DNA from: Cheiracanthium punctorium
Lineage: Eukaryota; Arthropoda; Arachnida; Araneae; Cheiracanthiidae
Direction of reading: 5' to 3'
Assembly: GCA_038373885.1 (NCBI GenBank)
Contig: JAWZYV010012343.1
Location: 62,001-126,000, forward strand
DNA length: 64,000 nt
Shown here: positions 45,300 through 56,984 of the stretch, piece after piece
How the letters are laid out: every line of letters starts with the position of its first letter
Numbering within the stretch: the stretch's first letter is position 1
Made by a program: the position numbers and the translations under genes
The notes under the pieces: generated by a model
The model's input: only the letters and a program-made list of their open reading frames with translations
What the model was told of the DNA's origin: nothing
The model's database searches: none

Positions 45300-46919
45300 A
45301 GGGAAATACGATTTTCGTCAAGACTTCGGGCAAAAAGTCTTGTAATTAATAAGCTAACTTATTAATTACAGCAATTATTCGCTTGTCCGTCAGCTTGTTT
45401 ACGAATAAATTTTACCGTAATCGGCATCTGCTAAACTTGAGCATGTGCGATATGGTTCAAAACCAATTATAGCAGGTTAAGTAGATTCAGTCCTTCCCAC
45501 TTCTTCTCTAACTGGATCTTTTTTTCCAGGAAATGCTTCTGCGTCAACTTCAGAAACAGTGAGCGTTTACATTCAGCTATACTCGCCTTCTCCTATATCG
45601 TTTTCTACTGTGCTTCCCTCCACATCCCTTAAAAATCCCTTAAACTCCCCGTCTCCCCCACATAACATTGACTTTTAAAAGATATTAATTGGTACAAAAC
45701 TGAAAAGAAATTAATAAATAAAACAGTTATTCCGTGGACTTTGCTGGTCGCAAAATAGAATTTGTGCTACTGAGCATCTGCAACAATAGACGTGAACAGA
45801 TTATTTCCCCCTTATCACAAGCAATTTTACAGTTATTGCAGTTACACGCAACAATTATTAGTACTAATCAGGTAACTGTAACTAATAATCATAGTCAGTA
45901 GTATTTAGTAATATTTTATTAGTACTAATCAGGAAGATGGTAATTTTCTCTCAAAATCAGTATATAACACACATTAAGACTATACACATTAAGACTAAAA
46001 TTCTCTTAGTATCTTTTAGCAGAATTTTAATATTTATACTAAAGAAAGAAATTTAATAATTATTATGTATGTTTGTCTAATAAAAGACACTTTCAGCATT
46101 TATATAACTGAAACAGTAGCAAAAATTGAATTATCTTACATGAAAGTTAATATCGATATTGAAAATACAATAAATGCAATATAAACAGACTTTCTCATAA
46201 GATAAAAGTAATTTTTTTCCTCTAAAGTTATTAAATATATTTATTAAATACAAGTGAAAAACTAGTAATTTTTATAGTGAAATTGCAAAACAATACATGT
46301 AATATAAACAAAGCTTTTTTTTCAGTAAATACAAAGTTTAAATTATATTAAAATAGAAAAAGGAAAACTAAAGTAATTTCGATATCGAAAATACAATAAT
46401 ACACCAGATAACTATAATGATTATATCAGTAGTTTTTTTTCTTCTTCAGTAAATACCAATTTTAAATAAATGTACTTATTGAATATAAAACAGAAAACTG
46501 TTCTAATATATTTTAAAGATATTTCAGTTTCATATAAATCTTTTAAACAAACAATATTTTCAATTTCAAATGCAAGATACCAATAAGAAAAAAAATAATA
46601 AATGTTTTTTCAATGTGAACTCTTTCACAATTTGATGCATGATCTGTTTTACAATTTTTGACCTAGCAAAAATTTGTATTTCATGTCAATAAATGTAGTC
46701 ATTAAATTAAGTCAATATGATCAAATGGCGATTTCTTATAAATTTTATTTTTCAAATTCCGTAAGATATTGCTTAACAATTGCTAAACTTGACAAGCATT
46801 CTATTAACACTATTATTATACGTGCTGTATGTTAGATTCTTTCGAAATATCAGTGTGCTTTGAAACCGAGACGAGATTTCCTAATTCCATTTAACCATTA
46901 AATTTTAAGCTTTATAAAA
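45300..46919. other. Very AT-rich DNA without recognised features
   Basis: This is the longest stretch where I can name nothing. It has long A- and T-rich runs and short AGTACTAATCAGG repeats near 45860-45935. It ends at the A that precedes the family 2 Helitron. Confidence 0.5.
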
Positions 46920-48427
46920 TCTATATAAGTAAAATTAGACTTTTGTCTGTACATTTCTTGGAATTCAACAATTTTGCGATTTCTATCTGTTTCAAGCACC
47001 CGGGATTCCGATGCGACCCTCAAAAAAAAGTTTGTCTGTCTGTCATTCTGTCATTCTGTCCTTCGTCATTCTGTCATTCTGTCCTCTGTCATTCTGTCAT
47101 CTGTCCGTGACGCTTTTTTGTTTAAGCATCACGTAAAAACGACTGAAGCGAATGATATGAAATTTTGTGTCATGATAGGTGGTCACTCAACTTAAAACAT
47201 AGGCGTCGAATTTTTAAAAAATCTTGATTAGATTTTCAGATTTTGCGAAAATCGTTTCAAACTGCGTAAATTTGTGTTCAAGCATCACGCAAAAACGACA
47301 GAAGCGAATGATATGAAATTGGGTGTCGTGATAGTCGGTCACTCAACTTAAAACACAGGCATCCAATTTTTAAAAAATCCTGATTGGATTTTGAGATTTT
47401 CCGAAAAAACTTTCAAACTGCGTAAATTTGTGTTCAAGCATCACATAAAAAGGACTAAAGCGAATGATATGAAATTGGGTGTCATGATAGGTGGTCACTC
47501 AACTTAGAACATAGGCGTCGAATTAAAAAAAAAATCTTCACTAGATTTTGAGATTTTGCGAAAATCATTTCAAACTGCGTAAATTTGTGTTCGCACATCA
47601 CGTAATAACTGCAAAGGTGAAAAAATGATATTTGGTGAAATGATAGGTGGTCACTCACCTTAAACTATAAGCATCTAATTAAAAAAAATTGATCAGATTT
47701 CGAGATTTTGCGAAAATCGTTTAAAACTGAGTGAATCTTTGTTCCCGCATTAAGTAATAATGACTAAAGCGAATGATATGAAATTTGGTCACACGATAGA
47801 TGGTTGCTCAACATAAACTATAGGTGTCCAATTTTTTAAACATTTTTATTAGATTTTCAGATTTTGTGAAAATTCTCTCAAAATACGCTTATATTTCTTC
47901 AAACATACGTAATAACGACTAATACGAATGATACGAAATTTAGTGATAGGATAGGTAGTTGCTAATCTTAATTTATAGGCGTTGAAATTTTAAAATATAT
48001 TGATTACATTTTGAGATTTTGCGAAAATCGTTTTAAAATGCTGAAATTTTGTTCCAGCATCACGAAATAAAGACTGCAGGGAATGGAACGAAATTGGGTG
48101 ACAGGATAGGTTGTCACTCAACTTAAATTCTAGCCTTCAAAATTTTTCAAAAATGTTGATTAGATTTTGAGATTTTGCGAAAATTATTTCAATATGCGTC
48201 AATATTCGTTCGCGCATCACATAATTACGACCAAAGCGAATGAAATGATATTACTTAGTTACTCTCTAACCGGTAATATTTTAACAATACTTAAAAATTA
48301 TAACTTCGCTTTCTTTACTTTGGCAACATACTGCATCCATTCTGTGTACTCCTACAATGCTGACGAAAGTTCTTGCTTTTTGGAAATTTGCATTCACTAA
48401 CTCGTCAAGGACGGGTACTTCAGCTAG
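46920..48427 (+). mobile_element. Complete non-autonomous Helitron, family 2, with minisatellite core
   Basis: The 1508-bp element begins TCTATATAAG and ends with a CGTC-aag-GACG hairpin followed by GGTACTTCAGCTAG, lying between A (46919) and T (48428). The 5' region has the TTTGTCTGTCTGTCATTCTG tract and GTCCGTGACGC common in insect and arachnid Helitrons. The interior is about eight tandem units of roughly 156 bp, each with a CAT-CACGTAAAAACGACTGAAG block and a GGTCACTCAACTTAAA block. No helicase gene is present. Confidence 0.85.
47030..47110 (+). repeat. Irregular TCATTCTGTC minisatellite
   Basis: Several copies of a TCATTCTG(TC) unit follow a GTCTGTCTGTC run near the 5' end of the family 2 Helitron. 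The copy at 2710-2740 has only one unit, so this tract has expanded in one element. Confidence 0.8.
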
Positions 48428-49097
48428 TAATTAATAAAATTTTAACTGTGCAATTAAAATTCTGCTGTACAAAAAAAAAATTTCTTCTTTTTTCAGTTGT
48501 CATATCTTCATTTTGGAGATATCTTGCATTTATTTATATGCAATACACTCCCTCTAATTTGCACAAGTTGGAACCACGTGTCCTGTAAATTATAGAATTT
48601 CATAAATTATGTCACTGTTTTGGTTATCATCCGAATAACGAATACATCAGTGAAAAGTATTGTTGATATCAGCATGTAATGACAGAAATAAAACAGAATC
48701 AATTATGAAAGCTTTTTATCAAAATTAGAATATTACTAAAATTAGAATATTTATAATATATATAAAATTAAGAATATTTTTTAATCCTTTCCCTCTTAAA
48801 AAAGCTTTATTCGAAAGCTATTAAAGAAAATTTAAAATTAAACTTAACCAATTTGATCCAGCAGCGTATTAGAAATATTCATTTGTTCTTTGAGACCCAA
48901 GCTTGTTACTGCCAAACTGATATTATTGTGGATTATAGGTATTTTTGCATATTATACAGTTATGGATTAGAGAGATTGTACTGCATACATATGTTCATAT
49001 TGACATCTACATATAGAAATAAACATAATCTATTTTATATAAACTTAAATAAATATTTTAAAAACAGTTAATAAATCCTTTAGCTTAGAATATTTAA

Positions 49098-49418
49098 TTT
49101 CTCTCTATTCTAAAAAAAAGTAAAGGCCGCTGGCGCTGTCAATAGCTTGTCGACCTATCTCCTCCTAAACCGTGGGGATTTGAGTTTCGACTAAGGTACC
49201 CACAGATTCGAAAAATTCCGAGGAGCCTGCTAAGCTGATTTTATTTAAATTTCGAAATAAAATTAAAAAAATTAAATTTCAAAAATCAAATTATTTTAGA
49301 AGATATTAATAAAAAACTGAAAAAATAAACAGAATGGTTGCCAGATTTGGCATAAAATCATTCATTCCTTTGCAACAAAGCGTTTCCAAGTATCTAGAAT
49401 CGCGTGAAATTTACAAAG
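49098..49418 (+). repeat. Partial copy of Helitron family 1 (5' end only)
   Basis: This stretch repeats the first part of the downstream element, starting at the same TCTCTCTATTCTAAAAAA and including AAAGGCCGCTGGCGCTGTCA, up to GCGTGAAATT. It then changes abruptly to unrelated sequence. The two copies are about 740 bp apart in direct orientation. Confidence 0.8.
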
Positions 49419-49837
49419 TTAACACAAAAAGCCTATTAACTTCTTCACTGTTTGCACGATCCGCTTGAAAATTTTCATGATCATGTATAAAAATATAGAA
49501 AACAATCTGCGCTTCTTTAAAAATCTGAAAATCCACCCGTTCCCTCCTTTTTAAGCAATTTTTCGCTATTTTCAGCACCATTTTATTTCCGAGAGTCATA
49601 AAAGTAAATCATTTGCGTGACAAAATTACCCTTTTCAAGTGAATATGACGTCATATAATTGGGATTCAAATTCGTTTAAAAAAGCTTTTCCAGATTACAC
49701 AGTTTATTATCATTTTCTTTTTTTCACAAATAAATCGTTTGCATGGACATGAGAATAGCTCTGTACACAAAACGAAATCTTTCGACTGCGAAAAGATTCC
49801 CCGAGTTTCCAGAACAGCATGAAATTTAATTTGGGTA

Positions 49838-51058
49838 TCTCTCTATTCTAAAAAAAGTAAAGGCCGCTGGCGCTGTCAAAGCTTGTTGGCCTATCTCCTC
49901 CTAAACCATGTGGATTTAAGTTTCGACTAAGGTGCCCACAGATTCGAAAAATTCCGCGGACTGAACTAAATTTCGAAGCTGACTTAAATTTCGAAAATCG
50001 AATTATTTTAGAAGATATTAATAAAAAACTGCAAAAATAAACAGAATGGTTGCCAGATTTGGCATAAAATCATTCATTCCTTTGCAACAAAGCATTTCCA
50101 AGTATGTAGTATCACGTGAAATTGTCAACCATGAAGTAGAAATACACCCATTTTATGCCAAATTAAAAACTACATGAAATAAGTAACTCAAAATGTGTTA
50201 CACAAAGTTGACCATTTTTAAATAGTAAGCTCGCTTAGACAACAGAAGTTTAGAATGAGCGATTATCCCTTTTTCGAAAACAGAATGACTAATATCTTGA
50301 AAATGAAAAATAATTAAAATGCAGATTATTTTAAAGCCGGTTCTCGTCCAGCTGGATTATTGGCTACCAGTAGAAATATTGGGAGGCGTTCACTATGCCA
50401 TTATAGCAGTTACAGTACACTTTGGATATTCGCTAGTTCGACGAGATGGTACAATTCGTGGTGCTAAGTACGCCCATCTGCAAACGATTATGTAAATGAA
50501 AATATGGATAACGGTTTTCCGGTAACCTTAAATGAACAGTCATTATAGGTTGTGAGCACGTGTAAATCGCCAAATAATGAAAAGTCGCCATGGGTGGCAA
50601 ATTCGCAAGGTGTCCAATAGGTTTTACATTATTAAAAATACAGCTGAAACAGATGTTCTGATTTTATTATGCTTTAGCTCCTAATTAATATAACTTTTGA
50701 ATGGCAACATTAAATATCATTGTGTTTCTGAGGAGTGCAAGTAATTTTTCCAGCGATTATAAGCGGAGTCCGCACTCCAGGTCGAGTATAGCTCAGGACC
50801 CGTACAACACGGATTCCCATAACAAAATATCTTCCGTGTTATGAGGGGGAGGGTGTCTACTGTAGTGTGAAGTTTAAATTTTTATGTACCCATGAACCTG
50901 CAAGAACCAAGCAATGTGTAGCTCAGTAACATTCTATCTGATCCAATCTTTCGGTTTTGTCTGTTGAAATTATGTCTTTTTTACGAATAAGCCTTATTTG
51001 GGGCCGAATGCCTCATACGAAAAGAGAGCGTAGCGAGTCTGGGGGCCTTGGCCCCTAG
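49838..51058 (+). mobile_element. Complete non-autonomous Helitron, family 1
   Basis: The 1221-bp element starts TCTCTCTATTCTAAAAAAAG and ends in a GGGGCC-TT-GGCCCC hairpin running directly into CTAG at 51055-51058. It lies between A (49837) and T (51059), as Helitrons do, and has no inverted repeats or target duplication. A 5'-truncated-insert or fragment copy of its first ~320 bp lies just upstream at about 49098-49418, and a 3'-complete inverted copy lies at 2432-5087. There is no Rep/helicase gene. Confidence 0.8.
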
Positions 51059-51778
51059 TCTTTTAAATTATTGTTGGTTTCTCTAAAATAAAATTTAGTT
51101 TCTGGAAAAAAAAAGAAAATGATTTTTATTTTAATAAAACAGCATTTACAAGTTTCTAAGCATTAATTTGGCCTGAGGAAACATAACATTGAAATTAATA
51201 GGTTCTAGTAAGAATGAGTTCTTTTTTCTTCCCATCCGTAATAAAACCTTTTCAATTACAGAAAATAAGACCTTATTAGTCTTATTGGCAACAACAAAGT
51301 TAACCTTACGTTACCTGACTTGAGAACATATATAGTACATAATATAGTATGCAACATAACATAGAATGAATATACAGGATTGAATACATTGCTAAATACT
51401 ATTTTCAAATCATTAAAATGAGGAATTTAATTTAGCCAGTAGTAATGAGGCATTACTTCATTTTACGTTCTATTGATGTACAAAATGACATTAAGCAGTT
51501 TACTGAAATTCTTTAAAAGGTTAAAGTCTATTTACTATGATAGAGTTTATGTTATCTGCTGTTCAAGAAATGTTCAAGTTTATTAATAGGGTATGACTTA
51601 TGTTCCTTAGAGAGTTCTTGCTCATAACTAGCGAAGAAGCATGGTGTACCAGGGGGTGGGGACATAGAACAAATTCTCAATGACAGTTTATGAGAGTTCA
51701 GGGTTCCTTCAAGGCAATATTACACTGCTGGCCACCCAAATTGCAACACCAAGAAAAACAAGAGATATCACAACAAAA

Positions 51779-51784
51779 TTTATT
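51779..51784 (-). terminator. Candidate polyadenylation signal of the Tc1 transposase
   Basis: AATAAA on the minus strand lies about 75 bp beyond the transposase stop and inside the left terminal region, a plausible 3' processing signal carried by the element. Confidence 0.45.
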
Positions 51785-51858
51785 GTGTAGATAACATGTT
51801 GACCAAGTAACAAATGATTAAATTTACAGCATTCTATGAAGCGTGGTTCCTGCCAAAA

Positions 51859-52899
51859 TCAGTACCCAGAGTAGCCGCCGTTGTTGGAGATCACAGCTGC
51901 CACACGCCTCGGCATTGATTCAAAGAGACTTTGAATGTGTTCTTGGGGTACAGCAGACCAAGCAGCTTCCACACGTTGCCAAAGTTGATCTGGTGTGACA
52001 GCTGGGGATGAACTCTGGGTCAGTCGTTGAGCAACCATGGACCACATGTTTTCTATCGGCGAAAGATCCGGAGAGCGCGCCGGCCAGGGAAGCAATTCAA
52101 TCTGGTGATTGACGAAGAACCCTTGGACAATGCGTGCCACGTGTGGCCGTGCATTATCCTGCTGAAATATGGCTGTTGGCAAGCCCTGAAGGTAAGAAAG
52201 GACAACTGGCTCCAACACCTCGGAGATGTAGCGCTGGCTGGTTAAAGTACCGGCAATGCGTACTAGAGGAGTGCGAGAGAGATATCCGATACCGCCCCAT
52301 ACCATAATACCCGGTGCAGGACCAGTGTGACGGTGCATAATGCAGCTGTTCAGCATCCTCTCTCCACGGTGTCTCCAGACTCGAACCCGACCGTCGTGGT
52401 GTTGCATACAGAAGCGTGACTCGTCAGTAAAGAGAATTTCATTCCATTCTGTCGTCCACATCCTTCTTTCATCGCACCATTGGCGGCGGAGACGTCTGTG
52501 GTTCCGCGTCAGAGGTAGACAAAGCAACGGACGTCTTGCGGACAGACCATTCTGCTGTAAACGACGTCGAATGGTACGCGCAGACACTGGATGATGCGTT
52601 ACAGACTGAATCTGCTGTGATATGGTTAGTGATGTGACTGAGCGGTCCGTCACTGCCGTGCGTACAATCTGCCTGTCATCACGTGACGTGGTGCACTGAG
52701 GTCGATGCGGTCGATCACGTCTGTCCGTCGTACCCTCCTGCACCCAACGATCACATATCCGCATCACAGTTGTTTGGTTTCGTCCAATACGACGACCGAT
52801 TTCCCTGAAAGATAACCCACAATCTCGGTATGCCACTATCCTTCCTCTGTCAAACTCGGATACTTGATCAAAAGATGATCGTTGTTTCCTACGAGGCAT
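51859..52899 (-). CDS. Tc1-family transposase (DD34E), intact
   Basis: This 346-residue protein is an intact cut-and-paste transposase that would bind the element's inverted repeats and move it into TA targets. Residues about 14-52 form the first helix-turn-helix (GLSFREIGRRIGRNQTTVMR). A basic RDRPHRP stretch near 62 matches the GRPR-like linker of the family, and a second helix-turn-helix spans about 75-120. The catalytic triad is visible as D159 (FTDESRF), D248 (QQDNARPH) and E283 (SPDLSPIENMW). The last two are separated by exactly 34 residues, the DD34E spacing of Tc1. Length is normal for the family. The Met at 52899 is the first in frame, 232 bp inside the terminal repeat. There is no stop, frameshift or missing catalytic residue, so activity is possible but unproven. 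It is the only convincing intact gene in the window. Confidence 0.96.
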   Translation of the reverse strand: MPRRKQRSSFDQVSEFDRGRIVAYRDCGLSFREIGRRIGRNQTTVMRICDRWVQEGTTDRRDRPHRPQCTTSRDDRQIVRTAVTDRSVTSLTISQQIQSVTHHPVSARTIRRRLQQNGLSARRPLLCLPLTRNHRRLRRQWCDERRMWTTEWNEILFTDESRFCMQHHDGRVRVWRHRGERMLNSCIMHRHTGPAPGIMVWGGIGYLSRTPLVRIAGTLTSQRYISEVLEPVVLSYLQGLPTAIFQQDNARPHVARIVQGFFVNHQIELLPWPARSPDLSPIENMWSMVAQRLTQSSSPAVTPDQLWQRVEAAWSAVPQEHIQSLFESMPRRVAAVISNNGGYSGY

Positions 52900-52972
52900 A
52901 ATTTATCGTTTTTTTGAAAAAAAAGCAAGAAAAACACAATTGCTGTACTTGAAACCGTCGAAATCTCCAAGC

Positions 52973-52982
52973 CTTAAATAGG
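52973..52982 (-). promoter_or_regulatory. Candidate TATA box of the Tc1 transposase
   Basis: On the minus strand the sequence CTATTTAAGG lies about 75-85 bp upstream of the transposase start and inside the element. It is the best TATA-like motif between the terminal repeat and the gene. Assignment is by motif and position only. Confidence 0.4.
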
Positions 52983-53481
52983 GCTTTGAGGTGGCGCCAC
53001 AGGCGCGCTTGATGTGCGTCTGCGCTGAAATTCTAATCATTTGCATATCTCACCTCAGCTAATGCATGTTGTAAATTTCATATTATTTGCATGCTTCCTT
53101 CAGGGTGTTGCATTTACGATGGCCAGCAGTGTAGTTCATTTTTATGATGGCAGAGCGGATCTGGGGAACGCGCTGATAAAAATAACTTCTGGTAGAAGAA
53201 CTTCAATCAGAGCAATGACATATTGGCCTTTCTCCCCAGTCTTTTCAAATAGATTCAACAGGATTCCTCATGGATTTGCATGACACGACTAGCACGAAGA
53301 TTGGCATGCTAAAAGGAAAGAGCAAACAGGTCCACTTCACTTGGCAGAATGACATCCATAACAGCAAGTCCATGGAGAGAATATTTGAGTTCATTTCATA
53401 CTAGTTGTAGCAATCATTGCAACCATTTGAGTAAATTCTGCCTTTTCAGACTGCAGAATGACATGATGGGTAATAGGGCTA

Positions 53482-53989
53482 TCACACTGAGAAAAATCCG
53501 ACCAAATTTCCTTGCAAATCAAGTTTCCGGCTGATTTTCTCCGCCGTTACCTTGACGATCGCGAACTCCAACTTTATCCTTTCCGAAGGAAAAAATCCGA
53601 GTCGGACGAAATTTCGGCCAATCAGAGTACTTCTTCCTGCTACGTCATAAGCAATTTCGAGCACTGGCGACTACTACTATGTTCGAAGCTTGGCAGCTTG
53701 GCTCGATGTCAGAATCACGTGTCAATAAAATTATGGCCGCGTTAAAATGGACTTTGGAATGAGAGATTGCTGTCCATCCGATGCTTCCGAAATGGCTGCC
53801 GATCCGATGTAAATAGACCAACGCACGATAAGTAAAATAAGAACCTGCGCGCCAAATCAGCGATGCGATGGCTATTTGGCGTCGGAGAGAGTTTGTTTAC
53901 TTTTACAACCCTTAAAGATAACCACGCCTTCAAGTCTGTCGGAAAAGTGGGTCCAGCGCGAAGTTTCTCGGATTTTCCCTTTAGTGTGA
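53482..53989. mobile_element. TA-flanked MITE (TCACACTGAGAAAAATCCGA ends)
   Basis: The 508-bp element has inverted ends TCACACTGAGAAAAATCCGA and TCACACTAAAGGGAAAATCC with TA on both sides (53480-53481, 53990-53991). The interior is less AT-rich than its surroundings, without a convincing frame. It lies 350 bp from the Tc1 transposon but its ends do not match it. Confidence 0.65.
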
Positions 53990-53991
53990 TA

Positions 53992-55070
53992 AGGCCATTA
54001 GGCGTAGTTTGACTATCAGAGGTAACTCAACATGTTTTAATTTATGGTTGAGAGGCAAACCTCTCATGTAGGTACTATAATTCAATGAAAGTTCTGACAT
54101 TCAAACAGCAGCAGGATCTGTGGGCAGGAGGATGGGTACTATTGATTTGCACAGTACTAACTTTGTGTAAGCCTGCTTTTCCAGGATTCAGGTCTGGGAT
54201 TCAGTCCCAAGATGAAATGGTGTCTATCAGTTTTAGATGATGAGACAAGAGTTAAGTGGTGAGTATTTTTAGAATCCAATTCATGCCCAAACTACACAGT
54301 TCACAGTCCTCATAGTTGCTGTCAATTTGTGAAATTTTCCCCCTTCTAAATACGATGAATGGCCGCTGAGCGATCTATTTTCTTGATCTTTTGAAGAAAG
54401 CATGCTGTTCAGGAACTTCGCCGTAGGACAAATACAGAAGCTTCAAAATGGCTGCCTTCGAGGGGAAGATACAAGGAAATTCAGTCAGGAATATTTAAAC
54501 GCCAAGGCTGACTTGGAGTGTTTTTCGGTCGTACAATCTATTTGAATAGGGATTTTCGGACGACAGTGGACTGTCCTCCACCGAACAATAGATGGGGGAG
54601 GTGTGAAATCGCAATATTATTCACGGTCCCCAATTACCTTTTGTCGGTTTAATACCGGAGTATCTCCCTCTTTCTCTGCGGCGAGTAAAATTTATTGCTT
54701 ACAAATGAGAATTGCCCATTAAAGTGTTTTCCTACTGGTTTCGGCTGGCGGAAAACGCTCGCAGTCAGCCTTGGCCTTTATAGGGGGATGAAATACAGTC
54801 CCTTACGTCGTCATGAACGTGTTTTCCAATAATAAAAGTAAAATAAAGTCTGAAAGCTCATTGATACCTAATGCAAAAGCGTCGGAATCAACGGCACTAC
54901 ATCCCAATATGCCCCCCCCCCTTCCCTATAAAGCCTATTTACAATTGCGATTGGAAACTGAAAGTGAGGGGGATGGCGAAACCCATTATATTTATTGTCT
55001 AAAATACTAATCTAACAGTTATTTTGTACAGATAAATCAAAACAATCTGTGAATTTGTTTTCGAGGCATA
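53992..55070. other. Intergenic DNA, moderate GC
   Basis: No element ends were recognised. A 65-codon frame at 54813-55010 lacks any motif. Confidence 0.4.
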
Positions 55071-55078
55071 CGAATAGT

Positions 55079-55254
55079 CAGAGCCGTACCCAGAAAATAA
55101 TTCCGGAGAGGGTCCAAAAATTTTGGAGGAAGATCAAACGGTGAAAAAGGCCGAATTTTTCACAAAAATACTTCATCATTACTATTTTGTTAACAAAATT
55201 TTTAATTTCGGGGGGGACCGGACCCCCTGGTCCATCCCATTTGGTACGGCCTTG
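55079..55254. mobile_element. hAT-like miniature element (CAGAGCCGTACC ends)
   Basis: The 176-bp element reads CAGAGCCGTACC at one end and GGTACGGCCTTG at the other, with 8-bp flanks CGAATAGT and CGAATTGT (one mismatch). Confidence 0.8.
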
Positions 55255-55466
55255 CGAATTGTAGACCACTGTTGGATCGATGTAGGGGAAGGCTATTTAT
55301 TAGGCTCTCACCATTTCAGAGGCCGACTTTTGGGTTTACGAAAAGAGAAAAAATGACGAATTCGTACGAAACCAACTCGACGAAAACGACTTAAATAAAA
55401 ATATTTAAACTTACCAAAAACTTGAACCCAAATATTTTACATTGTTTTTTTCGGAATGTTCTATAG

Positions 55467-55762
55467 CAGCGGTTCCCAAACTTATCCAAGTCAGAGGAAT
55501 CCTTAAGAAAATTTGAATTTTGTCACAACACTCTCGTCATCCAATATCTGTGGTGTAGTACTTATGCATAACTTTATATCTGTGCGATTTTGAAGAACAG
55601 ATCCGAGAAGGTGAGCAAACAGTAAGAATATAAACATAATTAAATAAATTGCAATTTAAAATTCAATCCTGTACATTAATGAGATCATTGGCGCTTCGAA
55701 GCACCCCTCACCTCTTAGAGTAGCACCCTGGGGTATTGCGGTACACGCTTTGGAAACCTCTG
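55467..55762. mobile_element. hAT-like element (CAGCGGTTCCCAAA ends)
   Basis: The 296-bp element begins CAGCGGTTCCCAAACTT and ends GCTTTGGAAACCTCTG, a very common hAT end type. Flanks TTCTATAG and CCCTATAG match at 6 of 8 bases. Similar end sequence (GGTTCCCAAACTTTTAAC, minus strand) occurs near 58130-58150. Confidence 0.7.
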
Positions 55763-56005
55763 CCCTATAGCAATTAGCATTTATAGGTTAAGTTAATAGC
55801 TTACGGTACCGCAGAAAAGCTTTTGAGTATGTATTCTGAAATTTCTCTGATTCATGAAATGGTTTGGTTTGTTTCCTTTATTAATTTCTTAAAAATCGCA
55901 TTTTTAAAAATTTTATTATTATTATTATTATTTTAAATAACGAACAGTCTCATCACGTAGACATCAGTGTGCATAAAAACTATAATTTTTGTAAGAGCCT
56001 CTGTC

Positions 56006-56163
56006 CATGGGGGCCGGCAGAATATTTCCCAGGGAGGGGGGGCAAAGACTACTTCCACGTCTGGTTACCATGTTGGAAAGAGCATAAAAACAAGGGAAAA
56101 CAGTGCATGCAAAAATCCGGGGGGGGCACTGCCCACCCGTGCCCTATGCTGCCGGCGCCCATG
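56006..56163. mobile_element. hAT-like miniature element with perfect 8-bp duplication
   Basis: The 158-bp element has inverted ends CATGGGGGCCGGCA and CATGGGCGCCGGCA. Both flanks read CCTCTGTC (55998-56005, 56164-56171). Confidence 0.88.
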
Positions 56164-56984
56164 CCTCTGTCTAACATTATTTAAGGTAGTACAGCAATCT
56201 AAACTACTTCTACTAAAATCTAAACTACGACTATGTGATTACTTATATTTTCTTATGCTATAATTACTGCAAACTTCTTCGCATATGCACAGCACAGCAT
56301 ATTAAAACAACTTTATAATGGATGATACGTATGATTTGATTAAGGGTTTGTATATAACTTTTTCACCTTTTTAAATCTATTTAATACCTCGATTTTATCG
56401 AATTAATAGCAAATTTTGTATTTAAAAAAGACCTCTTTCAAAAATGAATTAACGAAGAAGGCCAATAACTTTTCATTTTTCTTTTGGCATATTTGTAGTT
56501 TATTATTGAATGATTGATTACATTATGTTACGCATAGCTAAAAAAATTGGTCGTTTATTCCCCATTGTTTGATCTAAATCTTTATTAAGAAAGTTTGATT
56601 TTATTAAATCTCAATTAGAAGCTTTCTGTCAAAAAGATGATAAATGACAGGAAAGGTATAGGAGTGATTATAATATGAATAGATTTTTTCAAGAGCTCTT
56701 TATACTTAACAAGATTTATGCATTTTTCAATATATTCTGTTTTCGAAACAAATTTAAGTAAGGAAACATTTGCAAATAATACTTAAAAGAAATTATTGAA
56801 ATGTAGTTGTATTAAAAATATTTTAAATACTCTTAAAATATAATATACAGATATTTTATTGTAGAATGTTTTGAATTGTGTAAAACATCTGTAGACTGTA
56901 ATATATACATCAAAAAAGTTATGGACTGTTTTGTTTTAATAAACAACACAGCTTACAACAGTTGCGGTCGTAGTATGCCTGGCG

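Larger units (their letters stand above)
51723..53131 (-). mobile_element. Complete Tc1-type DNA transposon, TA-flanked
   Basis: The element is bounded by 28-bp inverted terminal repeats at 51723-51750 and 53104-53131. Both begin CACTGCTGGCCA and end GCAACACC when read inward, with mismatches only in the middle. A TA dinucleotide flanks each side (51721-51722 and 53132-53133), the duplication expected of Tc1/mariner insertion. It holds a single intact transposase gene on the minus strand, so it has all parts of an autonomous element. Close agreement of the two ends and the unbroken frame suggest a fairly recent insertion compared with the surrounding debris. Confidence 0.95.

Noticed and set aside
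46974..48420. Evenly spaced repeats suggesting a CRISPR array
   Set aside because: Units are ~156 bp direct tandem repeats without spacers, inside Helitron ends in eukaryotic DNA.
52027..52594. Plus-strand frames over the transposase
   Set aside because: Shadows of the minus-strand transposase gene.
53041..53283. 80-codon open frame spanning the right end of Tc1
   Set aside because: It crosses the terminal repeat into flanking DNA and has no motif.
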